Positions 46,151 to 59,873 of a stretch of DNA of 64,000 nucleotides are shown here, one piece after another. The notes under the pieces were generated by a model that ran no database searches, was not told the origin of the DNA, and was given only the letters and a program-made list of their open reading frames with translations. Origin of the DNA: Ricinus communis (taxonomy: Eukaryota > Streptophyta > Magnoliopsida > Malpighiales > Euphorbiaceae); the NCBI RefSeq assembly GCF_019578655.1, contig NC_063256.1, positions 31,482,342 through 31,546,341 on the forward strand, written 5' to 3'. Position 1 is the stretch's first letter. Each line of letters opens with the position of its first letter. Made by a program: the position numbers and the translations under genes.

Positions 46151-46350
46151 TGTGTAGGATTCTCAGACGAGGTAAGCACAGAGCATACATTTGTTACTTG
46201 TTATGAAAATGAATAAATTTTTATGTGCAGGATCCTAAGACGAGGTAAGCACAGAGCATACATTTGTTACTTGTTATGAAAATGAACAAATTTTTTATGT
46301 GCAGGATCCTAAGACGAGACAAGCACAGAGCATACATTTGTTATAGAATT
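46151..46350. repeat. 73-74-bp minisatellite, about three units, copy B
   Basis: Unit starts at 46151, 46224 and 46298. One unit more than copy A, so the array changed length after the duplication. It lies beyond the viral promoter side of the pararetrovirus relic. Confidence 0.9.
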
Positions 46351-46590
46351 ATGCACAATAAATAGAAGGAAATTAACAAGTTTTTATTTAATAAACAAAT
46401 ATACAAGCTTTGAAATGAAAACTTTGAAAAGAAATATAACTTACAAGAGTTGTAGAATACAAGAGAAAAGATTTTCTCTCTCACTCTCAATCACTCTTTT
46501 CTCACTACATTTCTAATGATCTGCAGAGAACTTGAAGAATACAAAACTTTCTTATGATTTTTCAGTCTCCCTTCTTCTTTGAAATCTCCT

Positions 46591-46600
46591 CTATTTATAG
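46591..46600 (-). promoter_or_regulatory. Pararetroviral-type TATA box, copy B
   Basis: Same ctataaatag motif in the same position relative to the viral relic. Confidence 0.55.
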
Positions 46601-46911
46601 AAGTCTTCATCCTTCAGCTTCAATAATTCTTTCTTTGGATGCTTTTAATAATAGAGTAAGGGGCTTCATTATTTTTCTGAAATGGAGAAAAAGTTGTCTG
46701 CCATGCTTCAAAATAATGGAGTCTTTGACTTTCTTTTTCAGAAATAATAGTGCAGAATCTTTTGTCTTCTCTTTCTTTTGAAAAGACTTTTCTTTTATAT
46801 GGATTTTTTGGCCCATTATAGAAAGTTACTGTGGGCCGCCATTCCTGGTTTTTAGCCTAAGGGCTTTACAAGGCTTTTGAACATTTTATTTTATGGGCTT
46901 AAATATCCCAA

Positions 46912-48130
46912 AACAATCATCTTCATTCGAGTCACCATCTAAGTTAATAGCTGCAGAGCTGATGCTTGAAGAGGATGATGAGGTTTTAGACTTTCCTTTA
47001 GAGGAGGCGGTTTTTGACAACTGTTTGATTAGTAGTAGGAAATCTTCTTCCGTTTGAGCCGCCGCTAGTTTTGGAAGTATAAAAGACTTCTATGCCCGGA
47101 AGGTAGTTTGTTCTTTAGGTACTGGCAAGAAGTTGTTCTTTGTAAGGAAATTTTGGACAATCTTTGGAGATAACTTTTCTTAGTGGTTGAATTTGTCCCA
47201 CCACTTTACCTTGAATTTGCGGGTAAGTATGACTTCTCCATCTGCTGCTTGATTGAAATGGAAATACCACACATACCTAAGAGAGGAAGAAGTTTGAACA
47301 AAATAAAAGCAAGGGGGGAATTGTCTTTCTATTTTATCCGATTTGTAATGAGCTTTAAAGATGTTAAACAAGGGGAGTTCTTCTGGTATTATGGTTTCTG
47401 GAACATTACCATAATAATTCCACCATTGTTTAAACCAATAAGGGATCTTTCAGATTTAGTTGTGCTAGTGTCGAAGTAGAAAAGCCAAGAATGACTTTGT
47501 CCTTTATTTTGCAAGAGAAAGGCATTGAACCAGGCTTGCTGGTAATCCTAGTAATTAAAAAGGTGGTATTGAGACTTAAGGAATAGGAGTTTTGAAGGGT
47601 GGTTGGAAAAAATCTTGAAGAGTGTAATTTCATACCTTAGTCTAAAGGGTAAAGGATTCTTTGAATAGTATAAGTGGAATAGGCCGGGTCTTTATGGCCT
47701 TTGTATTTTTTGAAATGTTTAAACTTCGCAAAACCAGTTATCTCTAAGATAGACTGGTAATAAGACTGAGGTTTAGCCTTATTCCAAGGTTTAAAATACT
47801 ATCCTTGAGGGAAAATTTTGAAACTAATTTTGAGGGGCTTTCTGTATAGAATCCTTCCTCAATAGTTAAAATGCTTTAAAAAATTTATTTTTCTATATAT
47901 TCATTAGCTTTAGAAAGTTTTGTTTGAGACAAAATTATTTCTTGAGAATTTGGTTTTGAAATGCTTTGAGAGTTGTGAGATAGGTTTTATGAAAAAATTA
48001 TTATCTCAGGCTTTGAAAGAGGGATAGAGAGTATACCTTTACCCTTAGTTGAAGAAGAAGATGACTTTGGAGAAATCTCTAGCTGAACTTCAACCACATG
48101 CTTTGTCTTTGAATATTCTTGAACCATTTT
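46912..48130 (-). pseudogene. Endogenous pararetrovirus 3' open frame, copy B
   Basis: Counterpart of 11868-13119. Pieces include 47180-47371 (ending KVKWWDKFNH before a stop) and 47430-47633. Different frameshifts from copy A in places, so decay continued independently. Confidence 0.6.
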
Positions 48131-48449
48131 TAAAAATTCAGGCGGTTGTTGTGCAAGCCATTCCTATATTTGAAATTACTTTTGAGCTGGATCTTCTTTG
48201 TCAGAGTTTATTTCTTCCTGGATGATTTCAGTCCAGGTCTTGATTGGCTTTGAAGAGGAGGGAATAATCTCCTTTTTAGGGCTTTGTTCAGCTTTTGAAC
48301 TTGCTTTTGGCATTTCTTCTTTATCATTTGCTTTTGTTTTACGTGGCATTGTCACTTCTGTTTTTGAAGGAACTCTCTGGTTAGAAAGTCTGGTATTGAA
48401 TTTGAATCTCCTTTTATATATTCAATTTCAAAATCAAAAACATAAAGAA

Positions 48450-49735
48450 TAGCTTGCCATCTGGTAAAAATTTACTTTGAAGCTATGTTTTGAACATCTT
48501 TTTGTAATACTTCTTTTGCACAACCTTAAAAGAAATTTTTTATTTAAAAGATCACTTTGAAATGCATAGGACTATTGAAAGAATTTCTTTTTTGATGGTT
48601 GAATAATTTCTTTGAGTATCATTCGAGTGTGCAGAAGTAAACTGGACAATGCATTCTTTATTACTTTGAATTTGTTTAAGAATTCCACTATAACCTAAAT
48701 CTAATGCATCAATTACGACTGTTTTGAATGCAAATGGATCAGCTAGATGCAAACATGGCATTTCAGAAACTTATTTTTTTATGCTTTAAAGAATCTTTGT
48801 ATGCCCGTCAGACCATGCAGGGGGATTTTTCTTCAACCTGTCATGGAGAGGTTTTACTAAACAGTCTAAATTTGGATAAAAGTCTATGACATAATTTAAA
48901 CTGCCAAGAAATCTTTGCAATTGAGTTTTTTCCAAAATTTTATCAGAAAACTTTGTAGTAAAAGCTAGAGATCTTTCAATTTGGGTAATAGTTTCCTGGG
49001 AGATGTAGTGCCCAAGAAATCTTATCTTCGTTTGGAATAAAGAGACTTTGGATTTTGAAACAACTAAATCATTTTTCTTAACAATATAGAAAAATGTTTC
49101 TAAATGTTTAAAATGTTGTTCCAGAGAACTTGAAAAAATTAATACATCATCAATATACATAATGTAAAACTTTGAATAGGGATTAAAAATGTCATTCATA
49201 ATTTTTTAAAATTTAGAAGGAGCATTTTTTAAACCAAATGGCATTACATTCCATTCATACTGGTCAAATGGAATTGTAAATGCAATTTTGTAATGATCTT
49301 TAGGATGAATCTGGATTTGCCAAAATCCCGACTTCATATCAGACTTTGAAAAAATGAAAGTAGAATAAAGCTTTTGAAGAAAATCTTTTTTGTTTGGAAT
49401 ATGATATCTAATCCACTTAAGAGCTTTATTTAAAGGTTTGTAGTTAATTACCAACCTAGGAGTACATCTTTCTCTTTCACTATTTTTATTAACATAGAAG
49501 CTGCACATGACTAGGGGAATCGTAATTTGGTAATTATACATTTTTTCTCTAAGTCTTGGATTTTTATCCTACAATGCTTTTCTAAGGCCTCATTCATTTG
49601 GATGGGCTTAGCTTTGGTAGGCATTTATCTTTCACTAAATTCCTTTTTATATGGTAAATCTACCGTATGTGTTTTCTTTTCTAAAAAGCATTTGAAAGAT
49701 CTGAAAAACTTTCTTTTATATTTTTGAATTTAGAA
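48450..49735 (-). pseudogene. Endogenous pararetrovirus polymerase (RT-RNase H), copy B
   Basis: Better preserved counterpart. Open 49206-49541 (RT fingers, with GFWQIQI and MPFGLKNAPS) continues in the same frame after one stop at 49203-49205 into 48786-49199 with YIDD at 49146-49157. RNase H pieces are at 48552-48761. It still carries several stops and frameshifts. Confidence 0.85.
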
Positions 49736-50811
49736 AGATAATAATTGTAAGTATAATATTTTTATAAATATTTTTTTTTATTTTAAAATATTTAGTATGT
49801 TCATATATTCATAATATTTTTAATTTTATAGGCATTATTAAAATTATACAAGAAATCGTCATATAAGGTAAAAAGTTGCATTTATAATTTCTTAGATTAA
49901 ATTTGTTGTTGTGATTTTTTATGTTTATTTTATGTATATTATATAATCTTTCATGTATAAATTTTTTATATTTTACTGTACTTCTATAACTTTTTATAGT
50001 AGTAATAACTATAAATTTTTGTGTATTATTATATATTATGTTATACAACTTTTGTCTTTTTACGTGTTATTGTAAATTTATAAAACTAAAGTAACAATAT
50101 AAAACTAATAATAATATAACATATATTATATATTTAGAGTCAAATGAAATAATTTAAATATTATTTTTTTAAAATAATAAAGTAATGATAAATTATTTTA
50201 AATATAGATAATTACTTTGTATATAATATTTTTGTAGTATAATAATATTGAAATTGTTTAGTGATAATTATTACTGCATAATTTTTTTGATAATATTATA
50301 TAATGATATTTGGAGATGAATGAGTAAAATATATTGTCAATATGATAAAATATATAATGTTTTCAGTCAAATATAAATGTATTATCTTTTGTAATAACGT
50401 TTAAATATAAATGAGTAAGAAATTATGAGTGAGTAAGTATGACGATATTTAAAATTTGTGTAGATATTTTTTAATAATTGTTAGTATATTATTATATAAT
50501 AATTTTATGATATAATTGAATAAGAAATTATGTAAGTATAAATGATATTTAAAATTTTTGTAAGTCTTAGTTAGTTCTAAAAGAAATCGTCACATAAGGT
50601 ATAAATTTTACTTAGTATGCTTTTTAGATATTATGTTGTTACATTTGATATATTAATGTTTGTATTATATGAGTAGTTTAATTCGTGTTTAAAAATTAGT
50701 TTTTATTTGTTGCAGTTAATTAATAATTAGTTTAGATTTTTTAATAATTTATTTATTTATTTGTTTAATTATATTTTATTTTATATATTTATATTATTGA
50801 TACGGAAAATA
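49736..50811. other. AT-rich stretch with two similar exon-like blocks, copy B
   Basis: Counterpart of 14736-15823. The second block has lost the G after the acceptor (taag instead of tagg). Confidence 0.5.
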
Positions 50812-51258
50812 ATGGTAGAGCTTACTCAAGTTTCTGCGGTTATACATACTAGTGAACAACAACAAAAAGTGCGGGAATTATTAAGCATGTTAGAAAATAT
50901 TAAAATAAATCCTGAGGACAAAAATGATGATTTGACTCGTTTGGTAAATCATATTATAAAAAATAATAATTGTTTACAAGAGATTTTTTGGAAAGGAGGT
51001 TTAAGGACAGACAACAAAAAATATAAAACCCCCAGAACATGTTTATATTATCCAAATGAATAGAGTATCCTTGATTCTCTATGGAATAGCTATGAGGATA
51101 GAGGAAGAAGACTTGTTAAAGAATTTATTAAAAAGTGTGTGAATTGGGTAGCAAGGAAGACATCTAGTTATTCTATTGGAAAGAGAACTTTATCACGATA
51201 CCCTATATTGCCAAAGATGAGTTATGAGTTGCCCGAAAAAGATGAAAAAAGATTATGA
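50812..51258 (+). pseudogene. Unknown 148-codon ORF, copy B (one stop)
   Basis: Open from ATG 50812 to a TAG at codon 84 (51061-51063) and open again in the same frame to TGA 51256-51258. The N-terminal half is helical and charged (VRELLSMLENIKINPED, LTRLVNHIIKNNNCLQEI). The C-terminal half is basic (GRRLVKEFIKKCVNWVARK) and ends YELPEKDEKRL. No family recognised. It may be the 5' exon of the following mobile-domain gene or an independent small gene. Conserved length in both copies argues that it was once coding. Confidence 0.5.
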
Positions 51259-51321
51259 AAATCAATTCATGTCCATAGGATGGATTTGTAATATTTATCA
51301 TGTTAATAAAGTTTGTGATGT

Positions 51322-53341
51322 TTGAAGGTATTTATATTTAAAGCATATTTTAAAGCATTAGTCACCGGGAGGATTGATCATACTTCCGTCTACACTCTAC
51401 TCGAGAGGTGGATGGACACAACTCATACCTTTCACATTCCGGTTGGTGAGCTGATTCTCTCTCCTCTCTATTTTTCTACTATTACAGGTATCGATTTCTC
51501 TAGCACACCTGTGCCATTCGATGATACGATCCACCACCAGCATTTTGATATCCAGGAGCGCTTTATTACTGACCTGCTCGGGTTTTTACTGATGTTCAAG
51601 AACTCTTGATGCACCGCTTACTAGTGCATCCCTCTCCACTACTACGGCTTCGTTCCTTGGAATGCTTAGGAGGTTGATCAAATGGCCCAAGCCTTTCTAG
51701 TGTACCTCTTTGGTACTATCTTGTTCAGTGCCTTAAGAAACTCACTGAACTTCCATTACCTAGCACCGCTATGGGATTTGAATCAGATCTCTTCTTATAG
51801 CTAGGGATCTGCGACTCTTGCATATCTATACCATCAAATGGACATTACCATCCGAGGCAGCAAGAGGATCTATGATTTTTGGCAGGCGATCCACGTAAGT
51901 TGGGCGCTGAATTATTTTCCTTTAGTTTCTTTTTATAGATGTCGTGCATGCTGACTCTTTGCTCTTCAGGTTTGGGCCCTGGAGATCAGCCTTTTGGTGG
52001 CTCACAGCCCATCTGCCCCTTACGGGCTTTTCCTCGCTTGAGTCGCTAGAGCTCGAGCAGGACTGTTACTCTAGAATGGTTTCAGGTTCACGTGCATTGC
52101 ATGTCGATCAATGGCTTGACCTGGGATAGGGTAAATACAAATTATTAGTTATATTCATGCTATATTTATATTGCTACTACCTTTTCTAGTTTGCATATTC
52201 AAAGCGATTGGCTGGGAGAGTGCAGCCAATGGAAGCCTTATATGCTATCTGTAGTCGACCTCGAGCAGAGGATGATTCTACTGACCGAACTTGCTTGTTG
52301 GGCATGGTACTTAAGAGAGAGGATTTATGACTGGGAGCAAGGCCCTAGCAGGCGTCGAGTCCCATTATCTCCTCTCCTTTCCATGTTCTGGACAACAGAT
52401 CTTACTAGGAAGGAATTGGCAGAGTGATTGATGGGGTATAACGAGCTCGAAGATCTAACTATCTGATCCCGGCAGACGGACTGCACTTTCTTTATCCCTC
52501 AGCTGTTAGGGTCCGTGCCTTTCGTCGATGATGATGTTGCTCAAGTATTTTCTTAGACTTATTTAAGATTCATCTTTTGTTGTGTGCTATTTTTTAATCA
52601 TTTATTTATAGCAAATCCACCAGGCTTCTACTGCTCGTGAGCTAACTGAGGGACAGTCTTCTCGACGGTCCAGGCCTTCCCGGGCTATTCTACCGATGTA
52701 GCCTCTGAGGCACCTCATATGGCTATGTTTAATATGGTTCTAGGGAGTGTTTTGTTCCCTCATAATCTGATGGTTTCATATTGGAGCCCATACGGTGTGA
52801 TGGAGCACAGGCTTGCCATGGAGCAATGCCTCCCTCCGGAGTTCACTCCGAGTACTTGCAGTCACTTAAGTTATTCTTCCCATCTGTGTTTTCACCTCTT
52901 TATTTTCCTAAAAGGTTAGTGACATATACATGCAAATACAGGTTTAGAAAGATCAGTTAGAGCACGTACATCTACTGGTCAGTGCTGCAAGGAGACAGTT
53001 CTTTATCCACGATGAAGACTGGCGAGTAAGAAAATGACTTGTGCAATATGCATGTATGCAACACACTAACTAATCTCCTTTTGGGTTTTCAATAAAGGGA
53101 CCATGAGGGCTTGCAGGGGCAACTAGACGACCGGCAGCATCAGCTTGACGCTTAGCAACATCGAATCAACACGTTGACCCATCAACTATTAGCCCTGCAG
53201 ACTCGCACTAGGAGGTCATACAACTGATCGGCTATATGCACAGTTGATTTGGTTCTGCATACAACCGATCAGTTGTACGTAGTGTCAATCGGCTCTGTGG
53301 TTGTAGAGTACGATTCGGATAATGATTCAAGGCCTATATAA
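51322..53341 (+). pseudogene. Plant-mobile-domain gene relic, copy B
   Basis: Counterpart with the fuller exon set: 51322-51609 (ERWMDTTHTFHIPVGELILS), the middle exon near 51730-51890, 51944-52130, and an exon 52191-52427 (WLGECSQWKPY, CWAWYLRERIYDWEQGPS) that copy A largely lacks. It has several in-frame stops and its own changes in the last exon (taa and tag codons near 53154-53230). Confidence 0.65.
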
Positions 53342-53499
53342 ACCATGAGTCCTTCCTACTTCTTCATACACGATCTCATACTTCAAAAGCTGAAAGAATA
53401 TATCTCAAAAAAGTGCCAAAAGCCTATAAACGCTTCTCAAAACCCTAACTAGTGATAATTAGATCAAACTTGGGAAATTTCATCTTTCATCTTTCAAGG

Positions 53500-53840
53500 C
53501 CATGGAATACACCAAGCTTGATTATGGGTTCCTCCACTCTACTGTCAACTTCTAGTGCCCAAGGGACCATGTCTTTAGATTCAATGGACAAGAGCTGTGC
53601 CTCATGATTGAAGAGTTTTCTGTTATTCTTGGTGTTCCCATGGATTCTATACATCTCATCGCCTTGCCAAAACTCAACGAGCCTTTTCCTAGCAAACTAG
53701 TGGATTTATTTGACATGCCCCTAGCTGAGGTAGTTTCCCATTCTGTTGGAGAGTACATTACCTTTTTCAGGTTTTCCAATCAGCAGGCTATATTTTCTAT
53801 TATTTACTTTTATTCTTTTATTATACATGGTATTTCTTGA
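53500..53840 (+). pseudogene. Gypsy-associated DUF7745-like fragment, copy B
   Basis: Counterpart of 18155-18480. It keeps the pattern HVFRFNGQELCLMIEEFSVI and has the same early stop. Confidence 0.5.
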
Positions 53841-54680
53841 GATGATCTATGTTGATTGGCTTAGTGAACTTGTTCCCGTCTAGGTCTAAGATCTTAGTAA
53901 CACCTCTAGGCAAGATCTTCTTTACCAAGTACGGGCCTTCCCAGTTCAGCCTGAACTTCCCTCTCAAGTCGAATGTAGTAGGCCTTCTATGTATCAATAC
54001 TAGATCACCAGCTCTGATCTTTCCTGGCTTTACTTTCTTATTGAATGCCCTGGCTATCCTTTTTTGATACAACTGCATATGATATAAGGCTGTCATCATT
54101 TTCTCATCAACAAAAGCCGATTATTGGTACCTTTACTTAACCTATCGATATTCCGATATGTCAGCCTCCAATGCAACTCTCAAAGACTCTAGCTCTAATT
54201 TAAGTCGCAAAACTGTTTCAGTCTCGTAAACTATAAAGTATGGTGTTTGCCCATTCGATGTTCGCTCGGTTATCTGATATTCCCAAAGTGCAAAGGTAAT
54301 CGAAACGATCAGTCCTTGTGATTTCTTACCATCTTCAAGTATCTTCTTCAGATTCTTGTTGGCTGCTTCTACTACTCCATTCGCCTAAGATCTATACGGA
54401 GAAGACTTGTGATGCTCGATCTTGTATTCCATTAGCAGGTCCGCTGTCTCACCCATGAAATGTATCCCGTTATCCGTCATGACATGATACAGGACTCTGT
54501 ATCTATAGATCGGGTTTTTTTCTATAAATCTAGCCATCTGCCTTGCCCCTACGGTGGTGAATGACTTGACTTCGACCCTTTTCGAGAAGTAGTCAATTGT
54601 TACGACTATGAACCTATAACCATTCGAATGAGGTTTTATTTCTTCGATGATATTGATCCCCCAAGCTACAAAAGGCTAAG
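53821..54680 (-). mobile_element. Ty3/gypsy integrase relic, copy B
   Basis: Counterpart of 18477-19340. C-terminal domain open at 53821-54099; core region degenerate up to about 54680. Confidence 0.8.
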
Positions 54681-54813
54681 GTATAACTAGGAAATTTGAA
54701 ATGAGCATGATTGGAGAGCTCAAGTTCTTCCTTGGTCTCAAATCAAGCAAAGCAAGGATGGGATATTCATCAACCAATCCAAGCACACAAGAGAACTCCT
54801 AAAGAAATTTGAG

Positions 54814-55573
54814 ATGGGTGGTTGCAAAGTAGCCAAGACCTCAATGAGTGTCATAACTAAACTGGACAAGGACGGGAAGGGTAAGAGCGTAAATGAGAAG
54901 CTCTATAGAGGTATGATTGGCTCACTTTTATATTTAACTGCCTTTAGACCCGATATTATGTATAGTGTTTGTCTTTGTGCTAGATTTCAATTTTTGTCCA
55001 AAAGAGTCTCATTTAAATGTCGTAAAAAGAATTTTGAAATATTTGTGTGGAACCTTGAACTTAGGAATTTGGTATCGTAGGGAAATATCTTTTAATATAA
55101 TAGGTTATTTGGATGCCGATTAGGCCGGTAGTTTATTAGATAGGAAGAGCACCTCTGGAACTTTCCATCTTCTAGGTGAATGCTTAGTGTCTTGGTTTAG
55201 TAAGAAACAAGTCTCGGTTGCTCTCTCCATCGCGGAAGCCGAGTATGTGGGTATGGGTTGTTGTTGTGCTCAAATCCTTTGGATAAGACAACATTTAAGA
55301 AATTATGGGAGAGAGGTTGATCATATTCCTATAAAAAGTGACAACACTAGTGCTATAAACCTTTCTAAGAATCTTATTCAACACTCTAAGAGTAAGCACA
55401 TAGATATTAGACACTATTTTTTGAGAGATCATGTTCAAAATGGTACTTTAGTAGTAAAGTATGTTGATATAAACAAACAACTAGCTGATATGTTCACCAA
55501 GCCCCTAAATAAGGAAAGAATGAATTTCATAAAAAGAAAACTAGGAATGATAGATGGAAGCACCTTAGCTTAA
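54814..55573 (+). pseudogene. Copia RT-RNase H, C-terminal part, copy B
   Basis: Retains the ALSIAEAEYVGMG block (55187-55573 open), but has an indel near 54990 that shifts the frame and a TAG in place of TAT in the DADYAG motif (about 55122). The two copies therefore carry complementary defects. Confidence 0.85.
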
Positions 55574-56154
55574 ATTCTTTCCCATGTATGCTAATTATGC
55601 ATATCTTTTTATTTGTGATGCTTGTACTTGTGCTTCTTTCATTCTTATGCCCTTTTGAGTATTGAAATTATCGTTGCACTAGATCACTTTCAATCCTTGT
55701 GCTTTTCAATACTCATACATTAAATAATGTGATCAATGTGAAGTGCATGTTCATTCATTCATATTTTTCATGTTTTTGCAAAAAGCACGCTCATGCTCTA
55801 GAGGCGCACTCGCGCTTTATACGTCCGTATGCAATCTTGGAAATGACCTTAAAAGCGCACTCATGATTCCTAAGTGCGACCGCAGTTTCTTAAAATTATA
55901 GTCGTTTTGACTTTTTTCAAAAGCGCGACCACGCTTCTTCTCGATTTCAGTAAAAAGTAGCCATTATAGATTTTTTGGAAATGAAATTTAATGTCAAACT
56001 AGCCATTTTTTACCATTTGTATACCTCCCTAAGGCTATAAAAGCCACATTTTACACAATTGCATCATTTCTTACACGTATTAGTTTGAGCTTTCAGATCT
56101 TTTCACTCTTCTTCAACATTCCAAAACCTCTTTTCTACTTCTTTAAAGACAAGT

Positions 56155-57357
56155 ATGGGTCCAAGAAAGGCTATTGGAAGAAGCTCTTCTTGATCCAAAA
56201 CAATCATAGAAAGAATGAAGGGTATGAATGATGATGTAAAGATCAAGTACATGACTATAGAAAGGAAAGAAACTCAACCTAGTAGATTCTTTGATGAAGT
56301 AGTCCTTATTAAGCTCGGTATTTCACAAGAGATAAACACACTCCTTGAAAATGTAGGGCTTAGAGACTTCTTCCTACCTTAAACCTTAGAAATAGGTTTT
56401 GAGAATATTACTAAGAAATTTATCTCTACCTTAATGATTAATAAAAAGGGAGATAAGGATAACTATTATGGGATAGAGTTTAGACACTTTGGAAAAAAGA
56501 GAAATCTTTCAAGAGCTCAATTCTCTTCCATTTTTGGTTTTCAAGAAAGAAGCCATCTCTCTATCATTGAAAATTTTATAGAGATGCCCTTCTCCTTTTC
56601 CCAATTTTGGAGGCAAATCTCCAACAAAAAAATCCATTCTAAAGACTCCCTCTACAAAGACCTTAAGTCCTTAATATATTGGATAGTGCATAAGATGATA
56701 GCCACCAATATCCATGCAAGGGATAACGGGATTAAGAAAGTTCCATAAAAGACCTTCTTTTCCTCTATACCATGATTCATGATAAGTGCATCCTCACTTC
56801 TAAATTTTCTCTTGATCACCTTCTTCATCTTGGCAATACTAAAAAAGGTGTCATTCTTGTCTTCTCACATGTCACCAAAACTGCCAAACACTTCCAAGCC
56901 CTCACTCCTCTAACAAGACTTTTCTAACCCCACCTATCTCACCAATTTTGCTAGGATTAGCTTTTCTTAAGCATATCAAAGTCATTAGACTTGGACCTAA
57001 GTGAGAAATTAATGGGGAGTTCTTTCTACTCATAGAGGAGTATGTGGATGATAGGAAGAAAAGGAAGAAATATCATAGGATGCCAAGTGAGCCCATTCCT
57101 TCCTATTTTCTCGCTCCATCTTCTCTTTCTTTTGAGGATAAAGTACTTAAGCAAATGGAGAAAATTTAGAATTATCTCCACCATATGCATGCGAGTTTAG
57201 TGGAAATCTAAAAAACTCGCAAGACTCCTCATTGTCATGTGGAGGATTGGGAGGAAGAAGAGGAAGCAGAGTCTCCAATTCCACCTCCTCAAGCAAACTT
57301 TAATAGAAAAGGAAAGGAGCTTATGGTTTTTTAAGAGGAATAAGAAGAAGAAGATTG
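56155..57357 (+). pseudogene. Copia 3' (envelope-like) ORF relic, copy B
   Basis: Counterpart of 20757-21960, with a longer open piece at 56434-56748 (104 residues). In-frame stops are shared near the start (tga after ssSS, about 56190) and private ones occur later. Confidence 0.5.
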
Positions 57358-57523
57358 ATCTCCTATTTTTGTTTAATTTTCTCATTTCTCATTTTTTCCC
57401 TTCTCATGCATGTATCCCTCTTATTGATCACATATTTTATGAATGAAATCTTATTTTATTTTCTATCTCCCTGCAATTTACTTTCGTTGTCTTGTTTTTT
57501 AATTTTGACGAAAAGGGAGAGAT

Positions 57524-58684
57524 TGTTGACCTAAGGTAAAATTGATCTCTATTTTGATCCTAACAACCAAATTGAACATTCCTAACATCATGACTGAGTG
57601 CCTATGTGACAGAGCATCAAAGGAGCCAAACTTAGACTAAACATTATTGAGCCTTGAAGTAAGTCTTGTAAAAAGATCCCAAAAGTGCGAGGGCACTTCC
57701 AAGGCACGGGGGCGCTTTTCACATGACCAAAAGTTTTCAAGATGTTGAGAAGTCCACTTGACAGCAAGAGAATTACCTCATGATACCTGACAGTCAAATG
57801 CCAATGCTTCAATAAGCGTGAGGGCGCTTCAGGTCACATTAGGACTTGACACAGAAAATAGCAGATGATAGCGCGATGAGAAGTGCGAGGGCGCTTTTGG
57901 ATGCAGACAAGGCAAGCGCGAGGCAGCTATTGTGGCTCGGGGGCGCTTTTCGCAATTAATGCGATGCCAATAACCATTGAGATATCAACCACCCTATTAC
58001 TGCCACGTGGCTAGAGCCGTTGAAGCCACAATGTCTCTTTTCAGAAAGCACAAGCGCGCTTGAAAAGCGCAGGGGCGCTTTCCATGACTTTAGGCAATTT
58101 TTGCCAAGTCATAAAATCTAGCAATTAAAGAATTTTGGCCTTATTATTAACGTCACCAGGAGGTTGGTATGTGTATAAATATCCATCTGAAAGACTCTAC
58201 AATTAAGTGTGTGAATTAGATATACCAAAACTCTTGCAAATTTATTTCTCAACTTTCTATACTCAATTTCTTCCTTTGTAAACAACTAAAACTCTAAAGG
58301 GTTGTTGTAAGAAGTCTATGATTAAAACACAAGAAATTGATGGTTGAGTAACCATTAATACTCAAGGGTTAAGGGATTTAGTGAGAGATTTATTCACTAA
58401 GGGAAAAGGTTTAGTGTGCGCCTTAAAAACACTAAGTTATTGGGTGAACTTGTAAAACCCAAAGGTTGTAATCTTAGTGATTATAGTGGAACACTCAAGT
58501 GTGATCTTGAGGAGTGGATATAGGGAGGATTGTTCCCAAACTACTATAAACTCTTGTGTCATCTTCTCTAACCCTTACTCTCTAACTATTATCTCTAATC
58601 TCTTGTGTTTTTTACCAAAAATCATCAACTTCCGCAATTTGAGGTCACCAATTCAACCCTCCTTATTGGTTCCAAGGGACAACA
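57524..58684 (+). repeat. Copia 3' LTR, copy B
   Basis: Counterpart, about 1161 bp, TATA at 58171-58180. It keeps more intact CG dinucleotides in the GC-rich motifs than copy A. Confidence 0.75.
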
Positions 58685-59250
58685 AACTTGATTAAATGGG
58701 ATTATATTTTACACCGATAATGTTTAATAATATACTTGTCTTATGAAACATATACCATAATCTGTTAAATGTATATCATTCGATGTAATTTTTACTTATG
58801 TTTTTCTAGAGATACCAAAATAGCAAGTGTAATATAAGGAACACATATTAAAATAAATTGAATGTGTTCAATTAAATAACATGAATACTGGTATTATGTA
58901 TATTACAATTCGAAAAAATATGTTAAACAAATTGAAATTTTGACTAAAAGTTACCTAACATATAGCTAACATATATATTTTATCCCGACATATAATAAAA
59001 CATGTGTAATATATACCATTTTCTAAGAGTTTACCTTTTTATTTTATAAATTTGTAATCTATATAAATTAAAATAGTTACAGATACTAAATATATATTTA
59101 ATATATACCATATTTTGTCGAGCGTATACCATTTGCTTGTTACTTTTAGTCTCTTTTTAAAAGGTGTAAATATTTAAAGTATACTATAAATATATGCAAC
59201 ATATACTAAAATAAGTATAATGTATATCAATTTTTAGAGTTTTCTTTTTT

Positions 59251-59607
59251 AGTTTGGCCAAATATATATTTATGCTCTTGAACTTTGGCTATTTAGTCAG
59301 TTTAACACTTTAACTTTCGATTTAACGTAACATACACATAAATTTACTTTTTTGTGATATTTTAATACTTTTTGACAATATGTTTTTATTCAATAAATTA
59401 ACATGTATTGCATAAAGGTGTTTAAATATTATTAAAAAATAAAGTTCAGATATATGTTAGGTTAAATTGATATGTTAGGTTAAATTAAAAATTAAAGATA
59501 TTTAGATATTATATAAAAGTAAAGCTTAAGTATCTATTAGGTTAAATCGAAAGTTAAAGTATAAAACTAAATAATTAGCAGCGTAAATATGTATTTGGCC
59601 TTTTAGT
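59251..59607. mobile_element. Foldback MITE 1, copy B
   Basis: Counterpart of 23871-24216, with terminal repeats slightly diverged and a TA run just outside the right end. Confidence 0.75.
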
Positions 59608-59873
59608 TATATATATACATATATATATATGTATTTCATATTTTGTGGAATAAATCTCATTTGCTTCTATTCTTTTTAATTATATTATATTGTAACAAAA
59701 CATCTAATAATTTCATATAAATATAGAATAATAAAACAATTACCATGATGATATTTTTTAATTTCTGAATAATACTATTATTATATATAAACCTTAATTA
59801 AATCAATCAATTAAAATTGGTATTATATGTATTGCTACTTAAAAAGATGGACTTTTGTGGAAGTTTACTATTT

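Larger units (their letters stand above)
54685..58684 (+). mobile_element. SIRE-like Ty1/copia element, 3' half, copy B
   Basis: Counterpart of 19345-23293. RNase H to 55573, envelope-like relic 56155-57357, polypurine tract 57511-57523, LTR 57524-58684. Confidence 0.8.
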
